A stretch of DNA of 64,000 nt from Bacteroidia bacterium. Its GTDB lineage: Bacteria > Bacteroidota > Bacteroidia > J057. Position 1 is the stretch's first letter. Every line of letters starts with the position of its first letter. The notes beneath the pieces are model-generated. The model had not been told where the DNA came from. It did no database searches and saw nothing but the letters and a program-made list of their open reading frames with translations. The stretch covers positions 62,001 to 126,000 of the forward strand of contig JALEFZ010000020.1 of NCBI GenBank assembly GCA_022760475.1. Direction: 5' to 3'. This document shows positions 46,044 through 55,827 of this stretch, in pieces. A program made the position numbers and the translations under genes.

Positions 46044-47501
46044 CTATGCAATGCTAAGGATGTTCTCTTCCTTCAAAAAAATAGCTTCCAAATCCAGTTC
46101 TTTGAGGAAGGCATAGCGGCCTTTGTTTCCTTCGTTAAACTGATCAATATATTTTCTCAGGTTTCTCTCTCTGGTATTTGGCTTGCCTCCCAAGGCGGTG
46201 CTCAGCACCTTCAAAAGTGGCTTACCATTGCCTTCATACCTACTCATGGAATCCTTCCTCAACTGACGCTGGAGACTCAAAATCAACTGGTTCGCCAGGT
46301 CAAAGTCTTGCATGACTACATAAGTCAGGGCCAGGAAGAATTTCACTTCCAGCTCTACATGAACATACTTTCTGAGGTTTACCTCATTCCTCAGGGCATA
46401 TAGTACCCTGGCAGTCTTGCGGTATTGCTTTGAAGCAAAGTATGAGTGCGCCAAAAAGCGGTTGTAGTTCACATAGAAACTCGTGCGGTAAGGCTCAACC
46501 TCAATCTGAGAAACGTAGGAATCTACATCACGGCTCATCTGTTCCACAGTATTCGTGCGGAGGTGGTACCTTAGCTTATAAAACAGGAAGAGAGAGGTGT
46601 TGGCGTTGAAATGGTACCTGGTCAGCAACTCGTCTATCTTATAGTCGAGGATTTCAAAGTAAATCTTCGCCTTGTCCCTGATTTGATTGTTTTCGTAGTA
46701 AACAAATCGTAGGAAGTTGAAGAGGATATTGATGTTCAGGTAGAAGGTATCATCCTTGTATTCTCCCAAAATCTCGAAGGATTTGTCAAACATCTCCTCG
46801 GTTTCCTCTAACTCACAACGAATGGTATCAGGGATTTCGATGAATAGCTTGGCGAAAAGATGGATGATACACTTGAAGATGTACAACCTATGAGAATCGT
46901 ACATGTTGTTCAGGTTATCAATCTTCTCCATGGTTCTCACCATGTCGTTAAGGTCCTTGTCCTTCCTTCCCAGATAATAGTCATCAAAAGAACGAAAGAA
47001 TGCAACAACCAGGTCTACAGCCTTGTCCATGGCCAGTGCATAGGCAACTTGCTCATTGTACTTGCTTCTGTAAAGCTGGTAATTGTCATCAAAGGAATGT
47101 AGATTTTGTAGTTCTTTATAAATGATCATTAACCCATAAGGGAAGTCAAATTTCACCAATTCCTTTTCCAGCCTTCTAAGGGCTGCAACAGAAATTTCCC
47201 TTGGATTGTTGAATACAAGATCATTTACATTAAGAACCCTTCTCATGATGTGCAGGTTGGGATCACCCAGGCGGTTGAGAAGAAAGGTCTCAATTTTTTG
47301 ATTCAGACGTGATTTGAGGACGTAGAAAGCAGAGGCAGTAATGTCAAACTCATTGAGGAACTGTCTATCAGGAGATTCGGGATTTTCTCTGATAATTCGT
47401 AGGAAAGCCGCACTCTTGTCAGCTTTGTTAGCTGTAAATGTAGAGTGAATCTCGTTAAACTCTTCCTCCCTTAGTTGACTAATAATCTTATAAAGGTCCA
47501 T
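46044..47501 (-). CDS. Unknown helical protein, 485 residues
   Basis: A cytoplasmic, almost entirely alpha-helical protein rich in Leu, Tyr, Phe and Asp, with no signal peptide or membrane segment. Helix-pair periodicity (for example FYVNYNRFLAHSYFASKQYRKTARVLYAL) suggests a TPR-like solenoid. I recognise no enzyme motif. It is a single gene with a good terminator behind it. Full-length open frame and ordinary codon use say it is real; I cannot propose a function. Confidence 0.75.
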   Translation of the reverse strand: MDLYKIISQLREEEFNEIHSTFTANKADKSAAFLRIIRENPESPDRQFLNEFDITASAFYVLKSRLNQKIETFLLNRLGDPNLHIMRRVLNVNDLVFNNPREISVAALRRLEKELVKFDFPYGLMIIYKELQNLHSFDDNYQLYRSKYNEQVAYALAMDKAVDLVVAFFRSFDDYYLGRKDKDLNDMVRTMEKIDNLNNMYDSHRLYIFKCIIHLFAKLFIEIPDTIRCELEETEEMFDKSFEILGEYKDDTFYLNINILFNFLRFVYYENNQIRDKAKIYFEILDYKIDELLTRYHFNANTSLFLFYKLRYHLRTNTVEQMSRDVDSYVSQIEVEPYRTSFYVNYNRFLAHSYFASKQYRKTARVLYALRNEVNLRKYVHVELEVKFFLALTYVVMQDFDLANQLILSLQRQLRKDSMSRYEGNGKPLLKVLSTALGGKPNTRERNLRKYIDQFNEGNKGRYAFLKELDLEAIFLKEENILSIA

Positions 47502-48171
47502 GCGTGTCTAGATTTTCTCTGAATGTAATGGCATAAATGAGGACTAACTGAAATCAAAAAAAGACATGTTTTTCAAACATTACCGACAAAACTCAATTTT
47601 CATGTTGCCGATTTCATTTTTCATAATGCCTATTTTAGTTTTTTAACCTTTCAATTCCAATTTTTAGTTAAGCAATCACAAAATTACCAAGGCAAGTTCG
47701 GTATTCTCCGATGTAAGTTTTTATAAATCTAGCATATCTCCAGAATTTTTCCATTTAAAAAGTTCGATTTTTATAACATTCACCAAACTGATACTTATTT
47801 CTAAATTCTCTATAAATTGAATAAATGCTTAAAATAAAAATACATAATTCCTTACTAATCAATATTTTACAATTCAAACACAATGAGCTAGCAGCCAAAT
47901 CAAGAACAAGAATATTCCCGATTCGAAAAAAATTTACAATGTTAAGTTTATGGTTGGAAAATTTTATTACCTCATTTCTTGCTGACTAATCCGTTCATTG
48001 GGCTTTCAGCCTTTCACAAACTATAACGATATTTCGTATTAAATTTGACTTGAATTGCCTGAACTTAACATATAACTATCCACATATTTCAACCTTTTTG
48101 ACATAGCTTGGGTTTAGGATAACATAAATTTTCTTAAGAATTTCGTCGACAAATCAACGATAAACCCATTT
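47502..48171. other. Long AT-rich spacer before ispG
   Basis: A 670-bp divergent promoter region with no recognisable gene. A sigma70-like pair TTGACA (48098-48103) and TAACAT (48120-48125), 16 bp apart, could drive ispG, but Bacteroidota promoters usually differ. A small palindrome-like AACGATATTTCGTA at 48025-48038 is noted but unassigned. Confidence 0.45.
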
Positions 48172-50175
48172 ATGGAAAGGCAAGTACCCTACGCACTTTC
48201 GCACCTGAATTACAAGCGCATACCATCGCACGAAGTTATGGTTGGCCATGTCGGAATTGGTGGTTCCAACCCCATCCGGATTCAGTCTATGACCACTACG
48301 GACACCATGGATACCATGGCTACCGTAGTGCAAAGCCTCAAAATGGTCGAAGCAGGTTGTGAAATTGTACGCATCACAGCCCCCTCCAAAAAAGAAGCCC
48401 ACAACCTGGCCGAAATCAAAAAGGAGTTAAAGGCAAGGGGCTGTAATGTACCCTTGGTTGCAGACATCCATTTTACCCCCAATGCAGCCGAGATTGCTGC
48501 AAGGATAGTAGAGAAGGTTCGTGTCAATCCAGGAAACTATGCCGATAAAAAGAAATTCGCAGAGATAGAATATACCGATGCCTCTTATCAGGCAGAATTG
48601 GAACGGATCTATGAACGCTTTTCTCCCTTGGTCAAGATCTGTAAGGAAGAAGGGACTTCTATGCGCGTCGGAACCAATCACGGTTCGCTTTCAGATCGAA
48701 TCATGTCAAGATATGGAGACACCCCACTGGGTATGGTGGAGTCTGCCATGGAGTTCATCAGGATCTGTGAAGACTTCAATTATTACGACATGGTTGTCTC
48801 CATGAAGGCTTCCAACCCACAGGTGATGGTACAGGCCTACCGCATGCTCATGGAAGACATGATCAAAAGGGGAAGGATTTATCCTTTGCACCTTGGTGTA
48901 ACAGAGGCTGGAGAAGGCGAAGATGGCCGAATCAAATCTGCCCTGGGTATAGGGACGCTCCTTATGGATGGTATCGGAGATACTGTCAGGGTCTCCCTCA
49001 CCGAGGAACCCGAACATGAAATGCCCGTCGGACAGTTCCTGGTTGACCACTTCGTAACCCAAGCCAATAAAATGAGGAGCCAGGAGGCTGCCCATCCCCA
49101 AGAAAAAATCACCTTACCATTTGACCCATTTTCATTCCAAAGAAGAGAAAGCAAGGAAATTCAAAATGTAGGCGGGGAACAAGTTCCAAGGGTAGTGGCT
49201 GATATGAGACACAATTGGGAAGAGGCCAAGTCTATGAGTGAAATTGGATATACCTATATCCCACTGCTTGATAAATACAATTTCTCAGATATTGCCGCAG
49301 ACTTTGTTTACCTCGGTAAAAATACCCCTGAATACGAACTTCCAGGAGGCCTAAAACGGGTTTATGACGCTGAGAAATGGGCAGAAATGAAGGATGATGA
49401 ACTTAATTTCCCCCTATTTGAATCCGTTTCAGACTTTCTGAATGCCACACATAAGAGTACTTACCTGAACTTTGTTCCGGTAAATATTCACAGTGTTCAC
49501 GAACTCATCGCCCACAAAGATGCTTTTTCGAACTCTGTGCTTCTGCTCGATTCAGAAAGTCTCATCCCTACTTACGACTGGAGAACAATTGTCTACGAAT
49601 TAATGGGAGCCGGAATCAAGCAACCTTCGTTGATTCGAATGAGTCTGCCAGAATCATTTGATTATTATTCCAATGATCCATATCCGGATTATGTAAAGAT
49701 CAGCGAAGAGGCCATGACTCAGCTCGCGCTTTCTTCAAATGGCTCTACCCTATTGGTAGACGGATTGGTAGAAGGAATCTGGTTGACTAAGGCCGACAAA
49801 GTAAGGGTAAGGACTGCCTTTGGGATGCTACAACTGGCGAGATTGAGGATTACCAAAACTGAATACATCTCCTGCCCCTCCTGTGGGAGGACCTTGTTTG
49901 ACCTTCAGGAAACGACTGCGCGCATCCGTAAGCGAACCGAACACCTGAAGGGGGTAAAAATTGGCATCATGGGATGTATCGTAAATGGTCCTGGGGAAAT
50001 GGCAGATGCTGATTATGGTTATGTAGGTGTTGGCGTAGGGAAAATTTCCCTTTACCGAGGCAAGGAGGTCATCAAAAAAGGCGTACCTACAGTCAATGCC
50101 GTGGACGAACTCATCGAACTTATTCGCGAGGATGGTAAATGGATCGAACCCAATGCTGAGGTCGTAGGAGCCTAA
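48172..50175 (+). CDS. ispG: (E)-4-hydroxy-3-methylbut-2-enyl-diphosphate synthase, long form
   Basis: A 667-residue enzyme of the MEP isoprenoid pathway that reduces ME-cPP to HMBPP using an Fe4S4 cluster. The N-terminal TIM barrel begins with GHVGIGGSNPIRIQSMT. The C-terminal cluster-binding region has SCPSCGRTLFDL and GIMGCIVNGPGEM. Between them is a ~250-residue insert domain. This three-domain form is known in plants, Chlamydiae and Bacteroidota, whereas E. coli IspG is ~370 residues. It is a single gene, ended by a bidirectional terminator. Confidence 0.96.
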   Translation: MERQVPYALSHLNYKRIPSHEVMVGHVGIGGSNPIRIQSMTTTDTMDTMATVVQSLKMVEAGCEIVRITAPSKKEAHNLAEIKKELKARGCNVPLVADIHFTPNAAEIAARIVEKVRVNPGNYADKKKFAEIEYTDASYQAELERIYERFSPLVKICKEEGTSMRVGTNHGSLSDRIMSRYGDTPLGMVESAMEFIRICEDFNYYDMVVSMKASNPQVMVQAYRMLMEDMIKRGRIYPLHLGVTEAGEGEDGRIKSALGIGTLLMDGIGDTVRVSLTEEPEHEMPVGQFLVDHFVTQANKMRSQEAAHPQEKITLPFDPFSFQRRESKEIQNVGGEQVPRVVADMRHNWEEAKSMSEIGYTYIPLLDKYNFSDIAADFVYLGKNTPEYELPGGLKRVYDAEKWAEMKDDELNFPLFESVSDFLNATHKSTYLNFVPVNIHSVHELIAHKDAFSNSVLLLDSESLIPTYDWRTIVYELMGAGIKQPSLIRMSLPESFDYYSNDPYPDYVKISEEAMTQLALSSNGSTLLVDGLVEGIWLTKADKVRVRTAFGMLQLARLRITKTEYISCPSCGRTLFDLQETTARIRKRTEHLKGVKIGIMGCIVNGPGEMADADYGYVGVGVGKISLYRGKEVIKKGVPTVNAVDELIELIREDGKWIEPNAEVVGA

Positions 50176-50188
50176 AAATTCTGAATAG

Positions 50189-50223
50189 AAAAAAGGCTGT
50201 TTCTATGTGAAACAGCCTTTTTT
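50189..50223. terminator. Bidirectional terminator between ispG and the CBS-domain synthase
   Basis: A-run plus GGCTGTTTC (50189-50203) pairs with GAAACAGCC plus T-run (50209-50223) across the loop TATGT. It serves both convergent genes. Confidence 0.93.
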
Positions 50224-50242
50224 TATATCTATAATTCCAGCA

Positions 50243-51613
50243 TCAGGACGCCAATACGTTGATCAGGTCATATTTCGTGATGATATCCACCCCTTGATCT
50301 TCTTTCTTCACCAATACTGCAGGGTTGTCCTTGGTAATCAATTTGGACAGAATATCCATGCGGGTGGAAGAAAGCACAAATGGGAAGGGATCGCTCATGG
50401 CCTGGGTTACTGGACTTTCTTTCAAGGAAGGGTTGTCAAGAATGGCGTTCAAAACGCGGGTCTCGTCAAGGCTTCCCACTACATTCTCCCCATCCATGAC
50501 AGGAATCTGAGAGACATCCTTGTCGCGCATCATTTGAATGGCTTCGGAAAGCGTCTGGTCAGGGCGCAAAGTATGAAGGCCTCCATTGGCTGTTTTATGT
50601 TTCAGGATTTCACTGGCAGTCAGGATGGTTCCCTCATCAAGGAAGTCGTGGTTTTTCATCCAGTTGTCGTTGTAAACCTTGCCAAGATAACGTGTACCGT
50701 GGTCAGGCAGGATGATTACCATGAGGTCATCAGGCTTCAGGTTATCCTTTGCCCATTCCAATGCACCATAAACAGCTGACCCACAAGACCAACCAATAAA
50801 TAAACCTTCAAGACGGGCAAGTTTGCGGGTCATCAGGGCTGAATCCTTATCAGATACTTTGATGATGTGGTCAATGACGGACATATCGCAGTTTTCAGGT
50901 AGGATGTCCTCACCAATCCCTTCTGTGAGGTATGGATAAATCTCATTGGGGTCAATTTCTCCGGTTTCCTTCAATTTTTTGAAGATTGAACCGTAGGTAT
51001 CCAATCCAATGGTAACGATGTCGGAATTTTTCTCTTTGAGGTAGGAGGAGATTCCGGTGATGGTACCACAGGTACCCATTCCCGCTGCAAAATGGGTGAT
51101 TTTTCCTTCTGTTTGTTCCCAAATCTCAGGACCAGTAGAACGGATATGCGCAGCCCTGTTGGAAGGGTTGTCGTATTGGTTCATCCAGATGGAATTAGGG
51201 ATTTCCTTTGCCAGACGACCCGCAACAGAATAATATGACCTTGGGTCTTCAGGTTCAACATTGGTAGGACAAACCACAACTTCTGCACCTACTGCACGAA
51301 GAATGTCAATTTTTTCCTGAGACTGCTTATCAGCCATGGTAAAAATACAGCGATAGCCTTTTACTGCGGCTGCCAGGGCAAGTCCCATACCAGTATTTCC
51401 AGAGGTAGACTCGATAATGGTCCCTCCAGGGCTGATTTTACCTTCACGTTCAGCATCTTCCACCATTTGGATGGCAATCCTGTCCTTGATGCTATGGCCC
51501 GGATTGAAATACTCTACTTTCACGACCACCTGCCCCTTGATCTGAGAAGCCACATGGTTCAGTCTGACAAGAGGAGTATTGCCTATGGTTTCTATGATGT
51601 TGTTATAAATCAT
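50243..51613 (-). CDS. Cystathionine beta-synthase / cysteine synthase with CBS domains
   Basis: A 456-residue PLP enzyme of fold type II. The Schiff-base lysine is Lys43 in NPGHSIKDR, and the phosphate and substrate loop STSGNTG is at about 69-75. The C-terminal ~125 residues are a pair of CBS domains, known to bind adenosyl ligands and regulate such enzymes. The layout equals eukaryotic CBS without the heme domain. It could make cystathionine from serine and homocysteine or cysteine from O-acetylserine; sequence alone does not settle which. Confidence 0.9.
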   Translation of the reverse strand: MIYNNIIETIGNTPLVRLNHVASQIKGQVVVKVEYFNPGHSIKDRIAIQMVEDAEREGKISPGGTIIESTSGNTGMGLALAAAVKGYRCIFTMADKQSQEKIDILRAVGAEVVVCPTNVEPEDPRSYYSVAGRLAKEIPNSIWMNQYDNPSNRAAHIRSTGPEIWEQTEGKITHFAAGMGTCGTITGISSYLKEKNSDIVTIGLDTYGSIFKKLKETGEIDPNEIYPYLTEGIGEDILPENCDMSVIDHIIKVSDKDSALMTRKLARLEGLFIGWSCGSAVYGALEWAKDNLKPDDLMVIILPDHGTRYLGKVYNDNWMKNHDFLDEGTILTASEILKHKTANGGLHTLRPDQTLSEAIQMMRDKDVSQIPVMDGENVVGSLDETRVLNAILDNPSLKESPVTQAMSDPFPFVLSSTRMDILSKLITKDNPAVLVKKEDQGVDIITKYDLINVLAS

Positions 51614-51747
51614 TGATGTAGTTGTATTTAGTTTAGAATTTCAGGCCTAAATTAAGGATTGTCTTGAAGAATGGTATGAGGCCAGGGTAAAATTTTTGAA
51701 ATGCCTTTCAAAACTTCTGTAAGTTTTCCCCAACTGGAGGAATTTAT

Positions 51748-52707
51748 TTATACAAACAAAAAATATAGCAGGTCATAAAGGGTATGTGCCCATATCAAAA
51801 CGGCCCAACCTCGATAGACAAAGATCAGGTACATCGCAAAGCCAAAACAACATCGATAAAGGAAGGTATAGGCATTGGCTTCATCAGCAAATGGAAGCAA
51901 ATAATGCGAGAGGGCATAAATCAGAATAGCAAAAATCATAGCCGTCACGAAGTTGCTTTCCTTTCGCTTAAATTCGGGATATTTAAGCGGGACGCCATCT
52001 ACGGCTTTCAAGGAAATCTTAAAGTTTGCGAATCGCTTGTTCTTTCCTGAAAGCCACACCAAAAACATAAACAAAAGGCCACGAAACACAAACTCTTCGT
52101 AATAGCCAGCCCCAAATGCCAAGGCCAGATCCTGGACAGGACTGGATGAAAAATGCTTCAGAGACCTCACCGTATCTAGGGCAACTCCTACGTGGATTTC
52201 TTCGAATGGAACCAATAGCAAGCCAAAAACTACCCATTTCAGCAAGGCAAAGATGGCAAAAGCCCAAAAAAGAGCTTCACCCAAGGTGAAGGCCAAAAGA
52301 TACCAGGTATTGGGGCGATAGGGCTTTTTGGCTTCCGGCTTCCAGTCTTTTTTACCCTCTTTCTCCTTTTTGGCTTTGGTTTCTTTATCCTTCTTACGCT
52401 CCTGCTTGTTTTTGATGCCAAACCAGTCCTGATACATGGACCTCCCAAATCGAAATATGAAGTAGAGGGAGAATGGCAATGTCCCATACATGATGAATGA
52501 GTTGGCGAAGATGAACCATACATCAACCGCATTGTAATTCATCACATCGGGGTCCCAGGAAATGGCAATCAGAATTTCATATACCAACAGGATTACTACC
52601 GAATGGAATTGATTAAAAAAGCGGAAACCCTTTGCCTTGTCATAATCAGCCTTTGCCTTCCCTAAAGGAGTCTCTACAAATGGGGTATTTAGCCGCTTAA
52701 AAACCAT
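51748..52707 (-). CDS. CPBP-family intramembrane metalloprotease
   Basis: A 319-residue integral membrane protein with several hydrophobic helices and a strongly charged Lys/Glu loop in the middle (about residues 100-130). The CPBP/Abi signature YYEEFVFRG (EExxxR) is present. The second motif with a conserved His near the C terminus is HTLYDLLYF. Such proteins are CAAX-protease relatives used in protein maturation or self-immunity. It lies 21 bp after the TetR gene on the same strand and is probably co-transcribed with and controlled by it. Confidence 0.82.
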   Translation of the reverse strand: MVFKRLNTPFVETPLGKAKADYDKAKGFRFFNQFHSVVILLVYEILIAISWDPDVMNYNAVDVWFIFANSFIMYGTLPFSLYFIFRFGRSMYQDWFGIKNKQERKKDKETKAKKEKEGKKDWKPEAKKPYRPNTWYLLAFTLGEALFWAFAIFALLKWVVFGLLLVPFEEIHVGVALDTVRSLKHFSSSPVQDLALAFGAGYYEEFVFRGLLFMFLVWLSGKNKRFANFKISLKAVDGVPLKYPEFKRKESNFVTAMIFAILIYALSHYLLPFADEANAYTFLYRCCFGFAMYLIFVYRGWAVLIWAHTLYDLLYFLFV

Positions 52708-52728
52708 AGGAGCAAGATAATAAGATTT

Positions 52729-53373
52729 TTAATTGCCCCTAACAGCTTCTTTTTCCAGTTGGTCAAAATAAGCGCGATATTCTCTTAGAGATTCCGGTTC
52801 CAGGTAGGGTTCCAATAAACCACAACAGATGTTCAGGTAGTGAAGCCTCATGGCATGTTCATTCAAAGGAGGCATGATGGCTGCATCCAATGTCCAGAAA
52901 TTGTAAAGTATCCTCCCAACCCGGATGAGCCTATCCAGGGTTCTCCCTTCAATATCTTTCCTCAAAATCCCCTTTTCTACATAAGAATGGATCATTGCTC
53001 TGCCCATTTCCAGCTCTTGTTGGACATTGCCAAGGAATTCTGTTCTAATGTCTTCATAGCGAGCCAGGATTTCATTTAGGTTCAGGTAAAAAAAGCGATA
53101 CTTCTCCTGTACCTGAAATAGCTTGAAATGCATGTCAAGATATACTGTAATGCCAGGTTTCCTTTCTGTAAATTCGCCGAGCGCCCCCTTCATCTCCAAC
53201 AACATTTCCTTATACAGCATCCTGATGATGAGGCTTTTGTCCTTGAAATGATAGGAAAAACTGCCCGGACTGATCTTTAATTCCTTACAAATTATTCTGG
53301 CAGTCACATGGCTCATTCCATGCTCGTTGTAAAGCCCTCGGGCACATTCCAGAATCTTCTCCTTCATATCCAT
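52729..53373 (-). CDS. TetR-family transcriptional regulator
   Basis: A protein of about 214 residues. The start is ambiguous: ATG at 53391, 53373 or 53367 are all in frame; 53373 leaves the operator-like repeats clear of the coding region and is preferred. The N-terminal HTH (ARIICKELKISPGSFSYHFKDK) is followed by a helical ligand domain. Two GTACA-CT-TGTAC palindromes lie just upstream, between this gene and the divergent small membrane protein, so both are likely under its control. Confidence 0.87.
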   Translation of the reverse strand: MDMKEKILECARGLYNEHGMSHVTARIICKELKISPGSFSYHFKDKSLIIRMLYKEMLLEMKGALGEFTERKPGITVYLDMHFKLFQVQEKYRFFYLNLNEILARYEDIRTEFLGNVQQELEMGRAMIHSYVEKGILRKDIEGRTLDRLIRVGRILYNFWTLDAAIMPPLNEHAMRLHYLNICCGLLEPYLEPESLREYRAYFDQLEKEAVRGN

Positions 53374-53393
53374 GTTGCAAAATAAAACCATTC

Positions 53394-53405
53394 GTACACT
53401 TGTAC
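53394..53405. promoter_or_regulatory. Operator-like palindrome A (TetR intergenic)
   Basis: GTACA-CT-TGTAC, a 5+5 inverted repeat embedded in a longer direct repeat with copy B. Confidence 0.7.
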
Positions 53406-53421
53406 AAACAAATCAAATTTC

Positions 53422-53433
53422 GTACACTTGTAC
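53422..53433. promoter_or_regulatory. Operator-like palindrome B (TetR intergenic)
   Basis: Identical GTACA-CT-TGTAC, flanked by C and G to give CGTACACTTGTACG, centred 28 bp from copy A. It lies 13 bp before the start of the divergent membrane protein. Flanks share AACAAATCAAAT-like sequence with copy A. Confidence 0.75.
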
Positions 53434-53446
53434 GACAACAAATCAA

Positions 53447-53770
53447 ATGGCTATGAATCTTATAGACTTTTTCATCGGACTCACACTTGTAAACGCCATG
53501 CCACACTTTGTCCTGGGCATATGGAAGGGACGGATGTTTAGCGGCTTAGGCTTTGGTAACAAAAACAACCTCGGCTATTCTTTGATCAACATTGGCATTT
53601 CGCTAGGCCTTTTCCTATACAGCTATGGCATAGAAGGATTGGCAGAAAATGGAATATACGCAGGAGGTCTTCTAACAATGCTCTTGTATTATTTGCTGGG
53701 AAGATTTTTCTACAAAAGATTTCACGAAACCCATTACCAAAATAAAGAAAATCCAGTGCTAAAATCTTAA
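53447..53770 (+). CDS. Small membrane protein next to TetR regulator
   Basis: A protein of about 107 residues from the ATG at 53447 (MAMNLIDFF), chosen because the frame upstream runs through the operator repeats. It has three or so hydrophobic helices (IDFFIGLTLVNAMPHFVLG, SLINIGISLGLFLYS, AGGLLTMLLYYLLG) and a Lys/His-rich tail. The family is unknown. It is divergent from tetR with paired operators between, which suggests a regulated efflux accessory or stress membrane protein; this is inference. Confidence 0.75.
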   Translation: MAMNLIDFFIGLTLVNAMPHFVLGIWKGRMFSGLGFGNKNNLGYSLINIGISLGLFLYSYGIEGLAENGIYAGGLLTMLLYYLLGRFFYKRFHETHYQNKENPVLKS

Positions 53771-53788
53771 AATAGCCGTTGATAACCC

Positions 53789-54784
53789 TTATCCTTGACG
53801 GAGAGTATGATCTTGGAGTTGGGATATTTCCCTGATCCCTTCTTCAAAATCAATGACGTTCGAGTAACCCAATTCTTTCCTGGCTTTGGCATCAGAAACA
53901 GAGAATTCTCGTCCCATTAGACGGATGAATAAGGGAGGAATCGGTGGCCTGGATGTTATTCCGAAGAGTTTCCAGAAGAATTCAAACACAGCTGCCAGGC
54001 CAGAAACCAAAGCAATGGGAATCTCTCGACCCTTGGGCTCTACGCCATGTGCCTTGAAAATGGCAGAAAAAGATTCACGCATCGTTCTACGTTCGCCATC
54101 TGTTACGAAGTAGGCTTTCCCCCCTGTGCTTGATTGAAGGGCAACAACAACCGCTGAAGACAGATTTTTGACATGGATGGTGCTCAGAACCTGCTTGCTC
54201 CCCCCTAGCCATACCCAGTTTCCTTGCTTGACGAGTTCCAACATCTCATCCATATGATGATTATTGGGTCCCCAAATTGCTGGTGGCCTCAAAGACAAGG
54301 TCTGAAAACCATCAGCATGGGCAGCGATGACTGCTTGCTCGGCAAGCGCTTTCGTTTTGGGATAAAGGGCTTTAGGAAGTCCTTCATTAACTTGATCCTC
54401 AGATAGATTCACAATAGGACTGCCTGGGACCACAGGAGCAGCACTGATGTAAACAAACTTCTTTACCCCTCCCCTCTTTGCCTTATTAAGCAGGTCTTTT
54501 GTTGCATCTACATTTATGGAATAGAACTTTTCTTTTTCATAATTGAAATCCATGTAAGCCGCAGTATGCACTACATAATCGCACAGTTGCAAGGCTTCTT
54601 CGGTGTTTCCTGATAAGCTGGTGAGGTCATCCATGACTGCTTTGGCTCCTATGGCCTTGACCTTTTCAGCAGAATGGGATGAACGGGCAAGGGCGAAAAC
54701 CTCATACCCCTCTTTGATCAATTCGGGGATCATGTTTTGGCCGACAAAGCCAGAACCGCCTGTAAAAAAGACTCTTTTGGACAT
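53789..54784 (-). CDS. NAD(P)-dependent epimerase/dehydratase (extended SDR)
   Basis: A protein of about 331 residues from the ATG at 54784 (MSKRVFFTGG), which places the Rossmann motif GGSGFVG at the start as in the family; an earlier ATG at 54838 adds 18 unlikely residues. The catalytic YPKTK (YxxxK) is present, with SAAPVV upstream providing the serine region. It resembles 3-beta-hydroxysteroid dehydrogenase/dihydroflavonol-reductase-like enzymes. Substrate is unknown. It lies downstream of the AraC gene on the same strand. Confidence 0.85.
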   Translation of the reverse strand: MSKRVFFTGGSGFVGQNMIPELIKEGYEVFALARSSHSAEKVKAIGAKAVMDDLTSLSGNTEEALQLCDYVVHTAAYMDFNYEKEKFYSINVDATKDLLNKAKRGGVKKFVYISAAPVVPGSPIVNLSEDQVNEGLPKALYPKTKALAEQAVIAAHADGFQTLSLRPPAIWGPNNHHMDEMLELVKQGNWVWLGGSKQVLSTIHVKNLSSAVVVALQSSTGGKAYFVTDGERRTMRESFSAIFKAHGVEPKGREIPIALVSGLAAVFEFFWKLFGITSRPPIPPLFIRLMGREFSVSDAKARKELGYSNVIDFEEGIREISQLQDHTLRQG

Positions 54785-54868
54785 AAACTTATTCTTTATA
54801 CAAAGAAGCCATATCCTTTTGAGGCAAATAAACCTCATTTGGGCACAAAATCACCCCAAAAAGACAAA

Positions 54869-55822
54869 TCAGCCGAACTGAGCAGGGCTTTGCCCAAAAT
54901 GTTTTTTGAATTGAGAGGAGAATTGGGAAATGTTACTATACCCCAACTGATAACCAATTTCTGAAACAGTACCTTTCTTTTCTGCCAAAAGTTTACGGGC
55001 AATTTCCATTTTCTGTTTGAGGTAGTATTGATAAATGCTGCTCCCAAACAAGGACTTAAAATCAGACTTTAGCTTGGAAGGGCTTACCCCAAGTTTTTGT
55101 GCCAATTGATCTATGGTAGGCGCCTGTCCAAAAATATGTTCCAAGAGAATTTCCTTCACCATAAACTGTCGTTCAATATCTTTGTGGTTCAATTTGGTGG
55201 TGGTATTCCTTTCTTTCTCAGAAATTTCCTGAATGATTCTACCAAGCAGTTCCAACATTCTACCCTGATAAACAAAGGCATTATTTTTTTCAGCCTGGAA
55301 ATTCAGGGCATTCCGCAGGTCATTTTCCAATGGTTCAGTAAGTTCATGGTACATACAAAAACTTCCATGAGTTGGCATTTTTGACAGCTGCTCATCCTGA
55401 GTAAGGAGTTCAAAGGTCTCCTTAGGAAAGGCAAAAAATACAATTTCATAGGCCTTATTGACTTCGTTATGGCCTCTGGAATGATAGCCCGGAGAATAAA
55501 ACATTACCCCTGAGCCACCTGCCCGGCTGAGGCTCACCTGATTGTCTCCAATTTTCTTTTCAAGGGTTCGGGTGGATAGGTTCACATTGATCATATAAAG
55601 CCCATCTTCCTCCTCATTCAAGCCCTGTACTTCAATTTTATGTTTGAGGTTATATTGGTAATGGTGCAATTGAATTCCATAAGGCAAAGCCAGGTATTGA
55701 ATGAATCCTTTTCCCAAAGCCTCGGGAATCACCAATCTGTTATTGACAATCTCTTGCCCAAACATCCTGGCCATCTGTTCCAATTGGGTAGTTTCCTTGT
55801 TTATGTTAAGCTGCACCTGCAT
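54869..55822 (-). CDS. AraC-family transcriptional regulator
   Basis: A 317-residue regulator. An N-terminal cupin-like sensor domain precedes the paired helix-turn-helix motifs at the C terminus (IDQLAQKLGVSPSKLKSDFK and VSEIGYQLGYSNISQFSSQFKKHFG). It starts only 5 bp after the stop of the SMP-30-like lipoprotein gene, indicating one transcript, and the SDR gene follows 84 bp later. It may control this small metabolic cluster. Confidence 0.88.
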   Translation of the reverse strand: MQVQLNINKETTQLEQMARMFGQEIVNNRLVIPEALGKGFIQYLALPYGIQLHHYQYNLKHKIEVQGLNEEEDGLYMINVNLSTRTLEKKIGDNQVSLSRAGGSGVMFYSPGYHSRGHNEVNKAYEIVFFAFPKETFELLTQDEQLSKMPTHGSFCMYHELTEPLENDLRNALNFQAEKNNAFVYQGRMLELLGRIIQEISEKERNTTTKLNHKDIERQFMVKEILLEHIFGQAPTIDQLAQKLGVSPSKLKSDFKSLFGSSIYQYYLKQKMEIARKLLAEKKGTVSEIGYQLGYSNISQFSSQFKKHFGQSPAQFG

Positions 55823-55827
55823 GCAAT

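Noticed and set aside
48025..48038. Possible BlaI-type operator upstream of ispG (AACGATATTTCGTA)
   Set aside because: The spacer length differs from TACGA-N6-TCGTA and the outer base does not match, so it does not fit the three clear sites.
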